Below, piece by piece: positions 26,166 through 33,765 of a stretch of 64,000 nucleotides of DNA; the stretch's first letter is position 1, and each line of letters opens with the position of its first letter. The notes beneath the pieces were generated by a model. That model worked only from the letters and a program-made list of their open reading frames with translations, had not been told where the DNA came from and made no database searches. Location: positions 17,187 through 81,186 of the forward strand of contig JBKBNP010000012.1 in the NCBI GenBank assembly GCA_046295215.1. The letters are read 5' to 3'. The stretch comes from Szabonella sp046295215 (GTDB taxonomy: Bacteria; Pseudomonadota; Alphaproteobacteria; Rhodobacterales; Rhodobacteraceae). The position numbers and the translations under genes were made by a program.

Positions 26166-27008
26166 ATGGGTGAATTCGTCACCCGCTTCGCACCGTCCCC
26201 GACCGGGCCGCTGCATCTGGGGCATGCCTATTCGGCGATTCTGGCGCATGACATGGCGCGGGCCAGAGGCGGGCGCTTTCTGCTGCGGATGGAGGATACC
26301 GACCTCCAACGCTGCAAAGCCGAATGGGAAACCGCCATTGTCGAGGATCTGACATGGCTCGGGCTGGCATGGGATGGACCGGTTCAGCGCCAGTCGCCCA
26401 AGATCCCTGACTACAATCTGCGGCTGGAACGGCTTGCGCAGACGGGCCTGATCTACCCCTGTTCCTGCACCCGGGGGGATATCCGGGCGGCGGTGGCGGC
26501 CCCGCAGGAAGGCGTCCTGCATCCGCATTACCCCGGCACCTGCCGGGGGCGCAGGATGGAGGACCGGCAGCCGGGTGACGCGCTGCGGCTGGATCTCGGG
26601 GCGGCGCTCGCGCGGGTGGCGGACGACCTGCCGGAGTTCACCGAAACCGGCCTTTCCCATGCGGGCCTGCACCGCATCGACGCCGCGCATGCGCAATCAA
26701 CCATCGGGGATGTGGTGCTGGGCCGGAAGGGCGAGGAGATCGTTGCCTATTTTCTTGCCTCGGCCTTCGACGATGCCGATCAGGAGATCAGCCATGTGAT
26801 CCGGGGCGAGGATCTTTTCGGGTTTACGCCGGTGCAGGTTGTCCTGCAGCGGCTGCTCGGATTGCCGACGCCAGTCTATCACCATCACCGTCTGGTCCGG
26901 GATGAAACGGGCAAGCGGCTGGCCAAGCGAGACGACGCGCGGGCAATCGCAAGGTTCCGCGCCGACGGGGCCAGCCCGCAGGACATCCGGGATCTGGTCG
27001 GGCTCTAG
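26166..27008 (+). CDS. gluQ: Glutamyl-Q tRNA(Asp) synthetase
   Basis: 280 residues, about half a normal glutamyl-tRNA synthetase: the catalytic domain without the anticodon-binding domain. It attaches glutamate to queuosine at the wobble base of tRNA-Asp. The HIGH motif is present as HLGH in APSPTGPLHLGHAYSAI, the KMSKS equivalent is GKRLAKRDD, and the zinc-site cysteines are in YPCSCTRGD with a further cysteine in GTCRG. It overlaps nothing but follows trmFO closely, so two tRNA-modification genes share a transcript. It converges on the sugar dehydrogenase gene with 4 bp between stops. Confidence 0.94.
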   Translation: MGEFVTRFAPSPTGPLHLGHAYSAILAHDMARARGGRFLLRMEDTDLQRCKAEWETAIVEDLTWLGLAWDGPVQRQSPKIPDYNLRLERLAQTGLIYPCSCTRGDIRAAVAAPQEGVLHPHYPGTCRGRRMEDRQPGDALRLDLGAALARVADDLPEFTETGLSHAGLHRIDAAHAQSTIGDVVLGRKGEEIVAYFLASAFDDADQEISHVIRGEDLFGFTPVQVVLQRLLGLPTPVYHHHRLVRDETGKRLAKRDDARAIARFRADGASPQDIRDLVGL

Positions 27009-27012
27009 CGGA

Positions 27013-28110
27013 TCAGCCCCCCGGCGCCATCCGGTAGGCGGCACCATCTGTCACCGACAGAAACCAGATTGCGCCGTCAGGTGCCTCCACCACGTCCCGG
27101 ACGCGCCCGGTTTCGGGCGTTTTGATGCGATGCTCGCGAAAACCGTCCTCCGGGTCGAGCCGCGAGATGAAGCCGGAATTGAGGCTGCCGGTCAGGAAAT
27201 GGCCCTGCCAGTCGGGAAACATCCGGCCCGACAGGATTGCGAGGCCCGAGGGCGCGATGGAAGGATCCCAGTAATGTTCGGGCTGTTCCATGCCCTCGCG
27301 ATGCGTTCCTTCGCCGATCTTCGCGCCACTGTAATGGACACCGTAGGAGATTATCGGCCAGCCATAGTTGCGGCCCGGTTCCACCCGGTTCACCTCGTCG
27401 CCGCCGCGCGCACCATGCTCGACCACCCAGAGTTGCCCCGAGGCATCGAGCGCCGCCCCCTGGATATTGCGATGACCAAAGCTGTGCAGCCCCGGAACGG
27501 CATTCGCCATGCTGGCGAAGGCGGGCGCTGTCTGCGGCGTGCCGTCGGGGGCGAAGGCCAAAACCTTGCCTTCGGGGCCACGAATGTCCTGGGCCAGCAT
27601 GTCCTGTCCACGATCCCCGGTGGTGAGAAAGACAGAGCCGTCGCCTGCCTCCACCAGTCGCGCGCCGAAATGGCGGCCACCAGTGCGCGCACTCGGGGCA
27701 TGGACGACTCGGAACTCCTCAAGGCGTGTGGCGTCATCCGAGAGACGACCGAACCCCATGGCGGTGCCCGTCCCGCCATTGCCAGCCGGGGCGGCATAGC
27801 TGATCCAGACCCGGCGGCTGGTTGCAAAATCGCGCGGCACCATCACGTCGAGAAGCCCGCCCTGGCCTCCCACGGCAAAGTCCGGCAGGCCGGAGACGGG
27901 CTGGACCGCAGCGCCGTTGCCCGCGAAATACAGTAGCCTGCCACCGCGTTCGGTCACCAGAAAACCGCCATCGGGCAGGAAGTCCAGCCCCCAGGGCTCA
28001 ACGAGTCCCTGCACCACCGGACTGATGCGCAGGGATTGCGCAGCGAGCGGGGCTGCCAGCAATCCGGCGAGAAGGAACGCGGTTGCGAGTCGGGTTCTGC
28101 GCAGGGGCAT
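27013..28110 (-). CDS. Periplasmic PQQ-dependent sugar dehydrogenase-like protein (YliI/Asd family)
   Basis: 365 residues with a Sec signal peptide ending near PLAAQSL. The six-bladed GSDH propeller motifs are present: LVEPWGLDFLPDGGFLVTERGG, GQGGLLDVMVP, the active-site histidine region GRHFGARL, TTGDRGQDMLAQD and HGARGGDEVNRVEPGRNYGWP. Relatives oxidise the C1 of aldoses with PQQ as cofactor in the periplasm. Whether this strain makes PQQ cannot be seen here. It is a single gene divergent from the liv operon. Confidence 0.88.
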   Translation of the reverse strand: MPLRRTRLATAFLLAGLLAAPLAAQSLRISPVVQGLVEPWGLDFLPDGGFLVTERGGRLLYFAGNGAAVQPVSGLPDFAVGGQGGLLDVMVPRDFATSRRVWISYAAPAGNGGTGTAMGFGRLSDDATRLEEFRVVHAPSARTGGRHFGARLVEAGDGSVFLTTGDRGQDMLAQDIRGPEGKVLAFAPDGTPQTAPAFASMANAVPGLHSFGHRNIQGAALDASGQLWVVEHGARGGDEVNRVEPGRNYGWPIISYGVHYSGAKIGEGTHREGMEQPEHYWDPSIAPSGLAILSGRMFPDWQGHFLTGSLNSGFISRLDPEDGFREHRIKTPETGRVRDVVEAPDGAIWFLSVTDGAAYRMAPGG

Positions 28111-28301
28111 GAGGTCTCCTTGAAATTTGCCTGTGGTTCAAAATGGGGGGGATTGCCCCGACGGCAACCGCAAAGGACGAGGCCCAAAGCTCACAAAACC
28201 GTGGGTCCGGACAGGTTTCCCCTGCTTTTCGATGCTTTTCTTTTGGCCGGGTCACGTCTAACCTGCCGCGCAGGATCACGGTCCAACAAAGGGAGAGACC
28301 A

Positions 28302-29486
28302 ATGAAAAAACTGCTTGCCGCTACCGCCGCGACCGCACTGTTCGCCGGGGCCGCCATGGCCGAGGATGTCAAGATCGGCATCATTCTGGGCTTCACCGGC
28401 CCGCTCGAATCAATCACGCCCGGCATGGCTGCCGGTGCGGAACTCGCGATGAAGGAAGTCACCGAGTCCGGCAAGTTCATGGGCGGCGCTGCGGTCGTTC
28501 CGGTGCGCGCCGACAGCACCTGCGTTGACGCCGCTGCCGCCACCGCCGCTGCGGAACGCCTCATCACCTCCGAAGGGGTGAAGGGCATCATGGGGGCCGA
28601 TTGTTCCGGCGTGACCGGCGCGATCCTCCAGAATGTCGCGCGCCCGAACGGGATGGGGATGATCTCGCCCTCCGCAACCTCGCCCGGCCTGTCCACCGCC
28701 GAGGATGACGGGCTGTTCTTCCGCACCGCCCCCTCCGATGCGCGTCAGGGCGTCGTGATGACCGAAATCATCATGGAAAAGGGCATCAAGACCGTCGCGC
28801 TGACCTATACCAACAACGACTATGGCAAGGGTCTGGCCGACAGCTTCCAGGCCGCGTTCGAGGCGGCGGGCGGCAAGGTCACCATCTCTGCCGCGCATGA
28901 GGACAACAAGGCCGACTATTCGGCCGAGGTCGGTGCGCTGGCGGCCGCCGGTGGCGAGGTTCTGGTGGTTGCAGGCTATACGGACAAGGGCGGCAAGGGG
29001 ATCATCCAGGCATCGCTCGACTCGGGTGCGTTCGACACCTTCGTTCTGCCCGACGGCATGGTGGGGCAGCAACTCGTGGATGACTTCGGTGCGGGCCTGA
29101 CCGGCAGCTTCGGCCAGTATCCGGGCACCGACAGCGAAGGCGCGGAGATCTTCCAGGCCATGGCGACGGCGGCGGGCTTCGACGGCACGGGGGCTTTCGC
29201 GCCCGAAAGCTATGACGCGGCGGCGCTCATCATGCTGGCCATGGCGGCGGCGGGTTCGACCGACAGCAAGGACTGGACCGGCAAGGTGATGGACCTGGCC
29301 AATGCGCCGGGCGAGCTGATCCTGCCGGGCGAGTTGGGCAAGGCGCTCGACCTGATCGCGCAGGGCGTCGAGATCGATTATGTCGGGGCGACGGCGGTGG
29401 AACTGATCGGACCGGGCGAAAGCGCCGGCAACTACCGCGAGATCGAGATCAAGGACGGCAAGATCGAAACGGTCCGCTTCCGTTGA
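28302..29486 (+). CDS. livK: Branched-chain amino-acid-type ABC transporter substrate-binding protein
   Basis: 394 residues. A clear Sec signal peptide (MKKLLAATAATALFAGAAMA) is cleaved before EDVKIG. The mature part is a type I periplasmic binding protein of the LivJ/LivK cluster (IGIILGFTGPLESITPGMAAG, YTNNDYGKGLADSF, ESYDAAALIMLAMA). Three cysteines in the N-lobe region (STCVDAAAA and GADCSGVTG among them) could form a disulfide. It is first in the operon livK-G-F-orf-H-M, and GGGAGAGACCA precedes the ATG. The actual ligand could be Leu/Ile/Val or another amino acid or amide; family members vary. Confidence 0.9.
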   Translation: MKKLLAATAATALFAGAAMAEDVKIGIILGFTGPLESITPGMAAGAELAMKEVTESGKFMGGAAVVPVRADSTCVDAAAATAAAERLITSEGVKGIMGADCSGVTGAILQNVARPNGMGMISPSATSPGLSTAEDDGLFFRTAPSDARQGVVMTEIIMEKGIKTVALTYTNNDYGKGLADSFQAAFEAAGGKVTISAAHEDNKADYSAEVGALAAAGGEVLVVAGYTDKGGKGIIQASLDSGAFDTFVLPDGMVGQQLVDDFGAGLTGSFGQYPGTDSEGAEIFQAMATAAGFDGTGAFAPESYDAAALIMLAMAAAGSTDSKDWTGKVMDLANAPGELILPGELGKALDLIAQGVEIDYVGATAVELIGPGESAGNYREIEIKDGKIETVRFR

Positions 29487-29510
29487 TCGCAGCCTGAAAC
29501 CAGACTGGGG

Positions 29511-29541
29511 ACGGCCCGGGGTGTGATGCGCTCCGGGCCGT
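29511..29541 (+). other. Intercistronic hairpin between livK and livG
   Basis: ACGGCCCGG (29511-29519) pairs with CCGGGCCGT (29533-29541) around a 13-base loop, 24 bp after the livK stop. No T-run follows, so it is more likely an mRNA-stabilising or attenuating hairpin than a full terminator. It sits where binding-protein genes usually need higher expression than the rest of the operon. Confidence 0.7.
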
Positions 29542-29609
29542 TGCCACAACAAAAGCTTCGGCGGCGGCCCCGGGACGGGCCGGAATGACCGGAAGCGACA
29601 GGGGAGTTG

Positions 29610-30407
29610 ATGGGGATGATCGTCGTTGACGAGCTTCACAAGCATTTTGGCGGGTTTCACGCGGTGGACGGGGCTTCGCTCACCATCGCGGAGCGGTCGA
29701 TCACCGGGCTGATCGGACCAAACGGGGCGGGCAAGACCACGCTGTTCAACGTGATCGCGGGTCGACTGAAACCGACCTCGGGGCGGGTTCTGATGGCGGG
29801 GGAGGAGATCACCGGCCTGCCGCCGCATGAACTGTTCCACAAGGGATTGTTGCGCACCTTCCAGATCGCGCATGAATTCGGCTCGATGACCTGTCTGGAA
29901 AACCTGATGACGGTTCCCGGCGCGCAGATGGGCGAGGTGCTATGGAACGCCTGGTTCCGGCGTGCGGCCGTTCGAGAGGAAGAGGAACGGCTGCGCGCCA
30001 AGGCGCAGGAGGTGCTGAAATTCCTCACCATCGACCATCTGGCCGAGCAGAAGGCGAGCCAGATTTCCGGCGGGCAGAAGAAGCTTCTGGAACTGGGACG
30101 CACGATGATGGTGGACGCGAGGATCGTGTTTCTGGACGAGGTCGGGGCAGGGGTGAACCGCACGCTTCTGAACACCATCGGGGATGCCATCGTGCGGCTG
30201 AACGAGGAGCGGGGATACACTTTCTGTGTGATCGAGCATGACATGGATTTCATCGGGCGGCTCTGCAATCCGGTGATCTGCATGGCGGAAGGCAAGGTTC
30301 TGGCCGAGGGCACGGTCGAGGAAGTCAAGAATGACGAGCGCGTGATCGAGGCCTATCTGGGCACCGGATTGAAGAACAAGGTGAAGGGAGAGGCTGCCCA
30401 TGCGTGA
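29610..30407 (+). CDS. livG: Branched-chain amino-acid-type ABC transporter ATPase LivG
   Basis: 265 residues. Walker A is GPNGAGKT; the signature is ISGGQKKLLELGR; Walker B is RIVFLDEVGAGV, in which the usual LDEPxAGL carries Val in place of Pro while the catalytic Glu is kept; the H-loop is VIEHDMDFI. LivG-type insertions (RTFQIAHEF, WNAWFRR) are present. The start is ambiguous between ATG 29610 and ATG 29616, with AGGGGAG at 29600-29606 serving either. It is separated from livF by an 83-bp gap that holds a repeat element. Confidence 0.9.
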   Translation: MGMIVVDELHKHFGGFHAVDGASLTIAERSITGLIGPNGAGKTTLFNVIAGRLKPTSGRVLMAGEEITGLPPHELFHKGLLRTFQIAHEFGSMTCLENLMTVPGAQMGEVLWNAWFRRAAVREEEERLRAKAQEVLKFLTIDHLAEQKASQISGGQKKLLELGRTMMVDARIVFLDEVGAGVNRTLLNTIGDAIVRLNEERGYTFCVIEHDMDFIGRLCNPVICMAEGKVLAEGTVEEVKNDERVIEAYLGTGLKNKVKGEAAHA

Positions 30408-30429
30408 TCGTTGCGAGCGGTGGCGGACG

Positions 30430-30480
30430 CCGGGGGCTGTCTGCCCCCGGACCCCCGAGGATATTTCCGGACAGAAAAAG
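30430..30480 (+). repeat. Intergenic hairpin-module repeat, copy 2 (subtype B), inside the liv operon
   Basis: An 8-bp hairpin CCGGGGGC-TGTCT-GCCCCCGG (30430-30450) is followed after one base by a 29-nt module (30452-30480) starting CCCCCGAGGATATTTCCGG and ending ACAGAAAAAG. It lies between livG and livF, 10 bp before the livF start, and so will be part of the operon mRNA. Confidence 0.88.
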
Positions 30481-30490
30481 GGACGGGCGC

Positions 30491-31204
30491 ATGGCTGAAC
30501 CCTTTCTGATTGGCGAGGCGATGACGGGCGGCTATGGCGGCGGGGCGGACATTCTGCATGGCTGCACCATCGCGGTGGAAAAGGGCGAGATCGCGGTGAT
30601 CGTCGGGCCCAACGGGGCAGGCAAGTCCACGGCGATGAAGGCCGTGTTCGGCATGCTGAACCTGCGGGCGGGGCAGGTGCGGCTTGACGGGGCGGACATT
30701 ACTGCCCTTTCGCCGCAGGACCGGGTTGCGAAAGGCATGGCCTTCGTGCCGCAGACCTCCAACATCTTCACTTCGATGACGGTAGAGGAGAACCTCGAAA
30801 TGGGGGCATTCCTGCGGCGCGACGATATTTCGGGGACGATGGCGCAGGTGTTCGACCTGTTTCCCATCCTGAAGGACAAGCGGCGTCAGCCGGCCGGAGA
30901 GCTGTCGGGCGGGCAGCGCCAACAGGTCGCCGTGGGGCGCGCGTTGATGACGCAGCCGAAGGTGTTGATGCTGGACGAACCCACCGCCGGGGTTTCCCCG
31001 ATCGTTATGGACGAGTTGTTCGACCGCATCATCGAGGTGGCGCGCACCGGCATTTCCATCCTGATGGTGGAGCAGAATGCGCGACAGGCGCTGGAGATTG
31101 CCGACAAGGGCTATGTTCTGGTGCAGGGGGCCAACCGGTTCACCGATACCGGCAAGGCGTTGATGGCCGACCCCGAGGTTCGCCGCAGTTTTCTGGGAGG
31201 ATGA
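30491..31204 (+). CDS. livF: Branched-chain amino-acid-type ABC transporter ATPase LivF
   Basis: 237 residues. Walker A is GPNGAGKS, the signature is LSGGQRQQVAVGRAL, and Walker B is KVLMLDEPTAGVSP, with the LivF-type VEQNARQALEIAD near the C-terminus. The ATG at 30491 follows the repeat element directly and has only a weak ribosome site (GGGACGGG), in contrast with the strong sites elsewhere in the operon. Its stop is followed by a small exported-protein gene rather than directly by livH. Confidence 0.92.
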   Translation: MAEPFLIGEAMTGGYGGGADILHGCTIAVEKGEIAVIVGPNGAGKSTAMKAVFGMLNLRAGQVRLDGADITALSPQDRVAKGMAFVPQTSNIFTSMTVEENLEMGAFLRRDDISGTMAQVFDLFPILKDKRRQPAGELSGGQRQQVAVGRALMTQPKVLMLDEPTAGVSPIVMDELFDRIIEVARTGISILMVEQNARQALEIADKGYVLVQGANRFTDTGKALMADPEVRRSFLGG

Positions 31205-31205
31205 T

Positions 31206-31379
31206 ATGTGGACATGCGCTCTGGTCATGGCAGCGTCGCTTGCCCTTGTGCCCGGCATCGCTGCGGCAGGACTGACCTGTAATCTCGACCGGCGCTGTGT
31301 GGTCGGCGAGGCAGCATGGAGCTGGCCGACGGATGGCAGGCTCGTCGGCCATCTCCTCAACCGCAAAGGGGCGTTCTGA
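31206..31379 (+). CDS. Small exported protein (57 aa) inside the liv operon
   Basis: 57 codons, ATG at 31206 and TGA at 31377-31379. A GGGAGG site (31195-31200) sits 5 bases upstream, and the stop shares its A with the livH ATG, so it is translationally coupled on both sides. The product starts with a typical signal peptide (MWTCALVMAASLALVPGIAAA), giving a mature peptide of about 36 residues: GLTCNLDRRCVVGEAAW followed by SWPTDGRLVGHLLNRKGAF. Two cysteines six residues apart could form a disulfide. I recognise no family. It may be a periplasmic accessory of the transporter; it could also be a leader peptide that only couples livF to livH. Confidence 0.65.
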   Translation: MWTCALVMAASLALVPGIAAAGLTCNLDRRCVVGEAAWSWPTDGRLVGHLLNRKGAF

Positions 31380-32389
31380 TGGACATTCTGAACGGCCTGG
31401 TCACCTTTCTGAACTTCGTGTTCATCCCGGGGGCAGCCTATGGCGCACAACTGGCGCTGGGGGCACTGGGCGTGACGCTGATCTATGGCATCCTGCGGTT
31501 TTCCAATTTCGCCCATGGCGACACAATGGCGCTTGGCACCACCGTTGCGATCCTGATGACCTGGGGGTTGCAGGCTTTGGGCGTGGGCTTCGGGCCTCTG
31601 CCGACGGCACTTCTCGCCTTGCCCTTTGCGATCGCCGTCACGGCGCTGTTCGTTCTGGGCACGGATCGGGCGGTCTACCGCTTCTACCGGGCGCGCAAGG
31701 CCAGCCCTTCGACGCTTGTGATCGTCTCACTGGGCGTGATGTTCGTGATGAACGGCATCACGCGCTTCATCATCGGGGTTCAGGATCAGAATTTCGCCGA
31801 TGGCGAGCGGTTCGTGATCACCGCGCGGGGCTTCCGCGAGGCGACGGGGCTGGCCGAGGGGCTGGCGATCCGCACCACCCAGGTGGTGACGATGGCGGTC
31901 GCGGTGATTGCGGTCGCGCTTCTGTTCTGGTTCCTCAACCGCACCCGCACCGGAAAATCCATGCGCGCCTATTCCGACAATGAGGATCTGGCCCTTCTGT
32001 CGGGCATCAGTCCCGAACGTGTGGTCGCGGTGACCTGGATCATCACGGCGGCTCTGGCGACCACGGCGGGGGTGCTTTACGGGCTGGACAAGTCCTTCAA
32101 CCCCTTCACCTATTTCCAGCTTCTGCTGCCGATCTTCGCCTCTGCCATCGTGGGGGGGCTGGGCAATCCGCTGGGGGCCATCGTGGGGGGCTTCGTCATC
32201 GCGTTTTCCGAGGTGACGGTGACCTATGCCTGGAAGAAGGTGGTGACCTACCTGCTGCCGGATAGCATGGCGCCGGACAGCCTGGTGCAACTGCTGTCCA
32301 CCGATTACAAATTCGCGGTCAGCTTTGCCATTCTTATCATCGTGCTGCTGTTCATGCCCACGGGCCTGTTCAAGGGGAAATCGGTATGA
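31379..32389 (+). CDS. livH: Branched-chain amino-acid-type ABC permease LivH
   Basis: 336 residues, about eight to nine membrane helices. LivH motifs are LGVTLIYGILRFSNFAHGDTMALG, VSLGVMFVMNG, GKSMRAYSDNEDLALLSGI (the coupling loop contacting the ATPase) and ASAIVGGLGNPLGAIVGGF. The start at ATG 31379 overlaps the small upstream gene by one base. The stop overlaps the livM start by 4 bases. Confidence 0.93.
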   Translation: MDILNGLVTFLNFVFIPGAAYGAQLALGALGVTLIYGILRFSNFAHGDTMALGTTVAILMTWGLQALGVGFGPLPTALLALPFAIAVTALFVLGTDRAVYRFYRARKASPSTLVIVSLGVMFVMNGITRFIIGVQDQNFADGERFVITARGFREATGLAEGLAIRTTQVVTMAVAVIAVALLFWFLNRTRTGKSMRAYSDNEDLALLSGISPERVVAVTWIITAALATTAGVLYGLDKSFNPFTYFQLLLPIFASAIVGGLGNPLGAIVGGFVIAFSEVTVTYAWKKVVTYLLPDSMAPDSLVQLLSTDYKFAVSFAILIIVLLFMPTGLFKGKSV

Positions 32390-33684
32390 ACCCGCGCAAC
32401 ATCCTTCTGTTCGGCCTGGTCGGACTCTTGTTCGTCGCGACCGGGTTCCTGCAAAGCTGGAACCTGTCGCTGTCGATCCTCCAGATGGCGCTCGTCTCGG
32501 CAATCATGGCGCTGGGGGTGAACATCCAGTGGGGCTATGCGGGGCTCTTCAACGTGGGTGTCATGGGCTTTGCGGCGCTTGGCGGGCTGGCCGTGGTCCT
32601 GACGGCCAGCCCACCCGTGCCGGAAGGGTGGCGGGCCGGGGGGCCGGGCATCGTGCTGGCGTTGGTGCTGGGGGCGGCCACGGTGGCGGCCGCCGTGCAG
32701 ATCTACAAACGCATGGCGCGCGGGCGGACGCGGACGGTCGCGATGCTGGCCGTCCTGATCGGTGGGTTTTTCCTCTACCGCTCGGTGCTTGATCCCAATG
32801 TTGCGGCGGTGGAGGCGGTCAACCCCTCCTTTGCGGGCAATCTTGGCGGGCTCGGGCTGCCTGTCTTGCTGGCCTGGCCGGCGGGTGGGTTGCTGGCCGC
32901 CGGGGCCGCATGGGTGATCGGCAAGACGGCCCTTGGCCTGCGCTCGGATTACCTTGCCATCGCGACACTCGGCATTGCGGAAATCATCATCGCTGTGATG
33001 AAGAACGAGGACTGGCTGGCGCGCGGCGTCAAGAACGTGATCGGCCTGCCGCGCCCGGTGCCCTACGAGGTCGACCTGCAACGCGATCCGGGATTTCTGG
33101 CCACGGCGCAATCCTGGGGCTTCGATCCGGTCACCGGATCCTCCATTGTGGTCAAGCTGGCCTATTGCGGGTTGTTCCTTCTGGTTCTGCTGGCGGTCGT
33201 CTGGCTGTCGGAAAAGGCATTGCGCAGCCCCTGGGGCCGGATGATGCGCGCGATCCGCGACAACGAGGTTGCGGCCGAGGCGATGGGCAAGGATGTGACC
33301 CGGCGCCATCTGCAGATCTTCATTCTCGGCTCGGCCGTGATCGGCATGGCGGGCGCGATGATGACCACGCTCGACGGGCAGTTGACGCCCGGCACCTATC
33401 AGCCGCTGCGATTCACCTTCCTGATCTGGGTGATGGTGATCGTCGGCGGGTCGGGCAACAACTGGGGCGCGGTGCTGGGGGGCTTTCTGATCTGGTGGCT
33501 CTGGGTCATGGTCGAACCGCTCGGCCTTGGCTTCATGGGCGCGATCACGGCCGGAATGGCGGACGGGTCCTGGCTCAAGGGGCACCTGCAGGATGCCGCC
33601 GCCCATATGCGGCTGCTGACCATGGGGGTGATCCTGCTTCTGGTGCTGCGGTTCAGCCCGAGGGGGCTTATCCCCGAAAAATGA
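32386..33684 (+). CDS. livM: Branched-chain amino-acid-type ABC permease LivM
   Basis: 432 residues. LivM core motifs are present: GYAGLFNVGVMGFAALGG, LRSDYLAIATLGIAEI, GRMMRAIRDNEVAAEAMG (coupling loop) and GAMMTTLDGQLTPGTY, with WVMVIVGGSGNNWGAVLGGF near the end. It is longer than E. coli-type minimal LivM because of an extra segment around residues 70-165 that includes KRMARGRTRTVAMLAVLIGG. It is the last gene of the operon and is followed 2 bp later by a strong terminator. Confidence 0.92.
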   Translation: MNPRNILLFGLVGLLFVATGFLQSWNLSLSILQMALVSAIMALGVNIQWGYAGLFNVGVMGFAALGGLAVVLTASPPVPEGWRAGGPGIVLALVLGAATVAAAVQIYKRMARGRTRTVAMLAVLIGGFFLYRSVLDPNVAAVEAVNPSFAGNLGGLGLPVLLAWPAGGLLAAGAAWVIGKTALGLRSDYLAIATLGIAEIIIAVMKNEDWLARGVKNVIGLPRPVPYEVDLQRDPGFLATAQSWGFDPVTGSSIVVKLAYCGLFLLVLLAVVWLSEKALRSPWGRMMRAIRDNEVAAEAMGKDVTRRHLQIFILGSAVIGMAGAMMTTLDGQLTPGTYQPLRFTFLIWVMVIVGGSGNNWGAVLGGFLIWWLWVMVEPLGLGFMGAITAGMADGSWLKGHLQDAAAHMRLLTMGVILLLVLRFSPRGLIPEK

Positions 33685-33686
33685 CC

Positions 33687-33708
33687 AAAAGGGAGTGTTT
33701 TCCCTTTT
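33687..33708. terminator. Bidirectional terminator after livM
   Basis: AAAAGGGA (33687-33694) pairs with TCCCTTTT (33701-33708) around a 6-base loop. The A-run on one arm and the T-run on the other let it work in both directions, ending livM and also the convergent ocd transcript after the repeat element. Confidence 0.75.
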
Positions 33709-33753
33709 CATCTTGGCCGAAATACCTCGGGGGTGCGGGGGCTGGCCCCCGCA
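33705..33753 (-). repeat. Intergenic hairpin-module repeat, copy 3 (subtype A)
   Basis: Read on the minus strand: an 8-bp hairpin TGCGGGGG-CCAG-CCCCCGCA (33734-33753), then directly a 29-nt module (33705-33733) that starts CCCCCGAGGTATTT and continues CGGCCAAGATGAAAA. It follows the ocd stop in the same direction as ocd, and its end overlaps the bidirectional terminator after livM. Confidence 0.88.
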
Positions 33754-33765
33754 GGGCTTGTGTGC

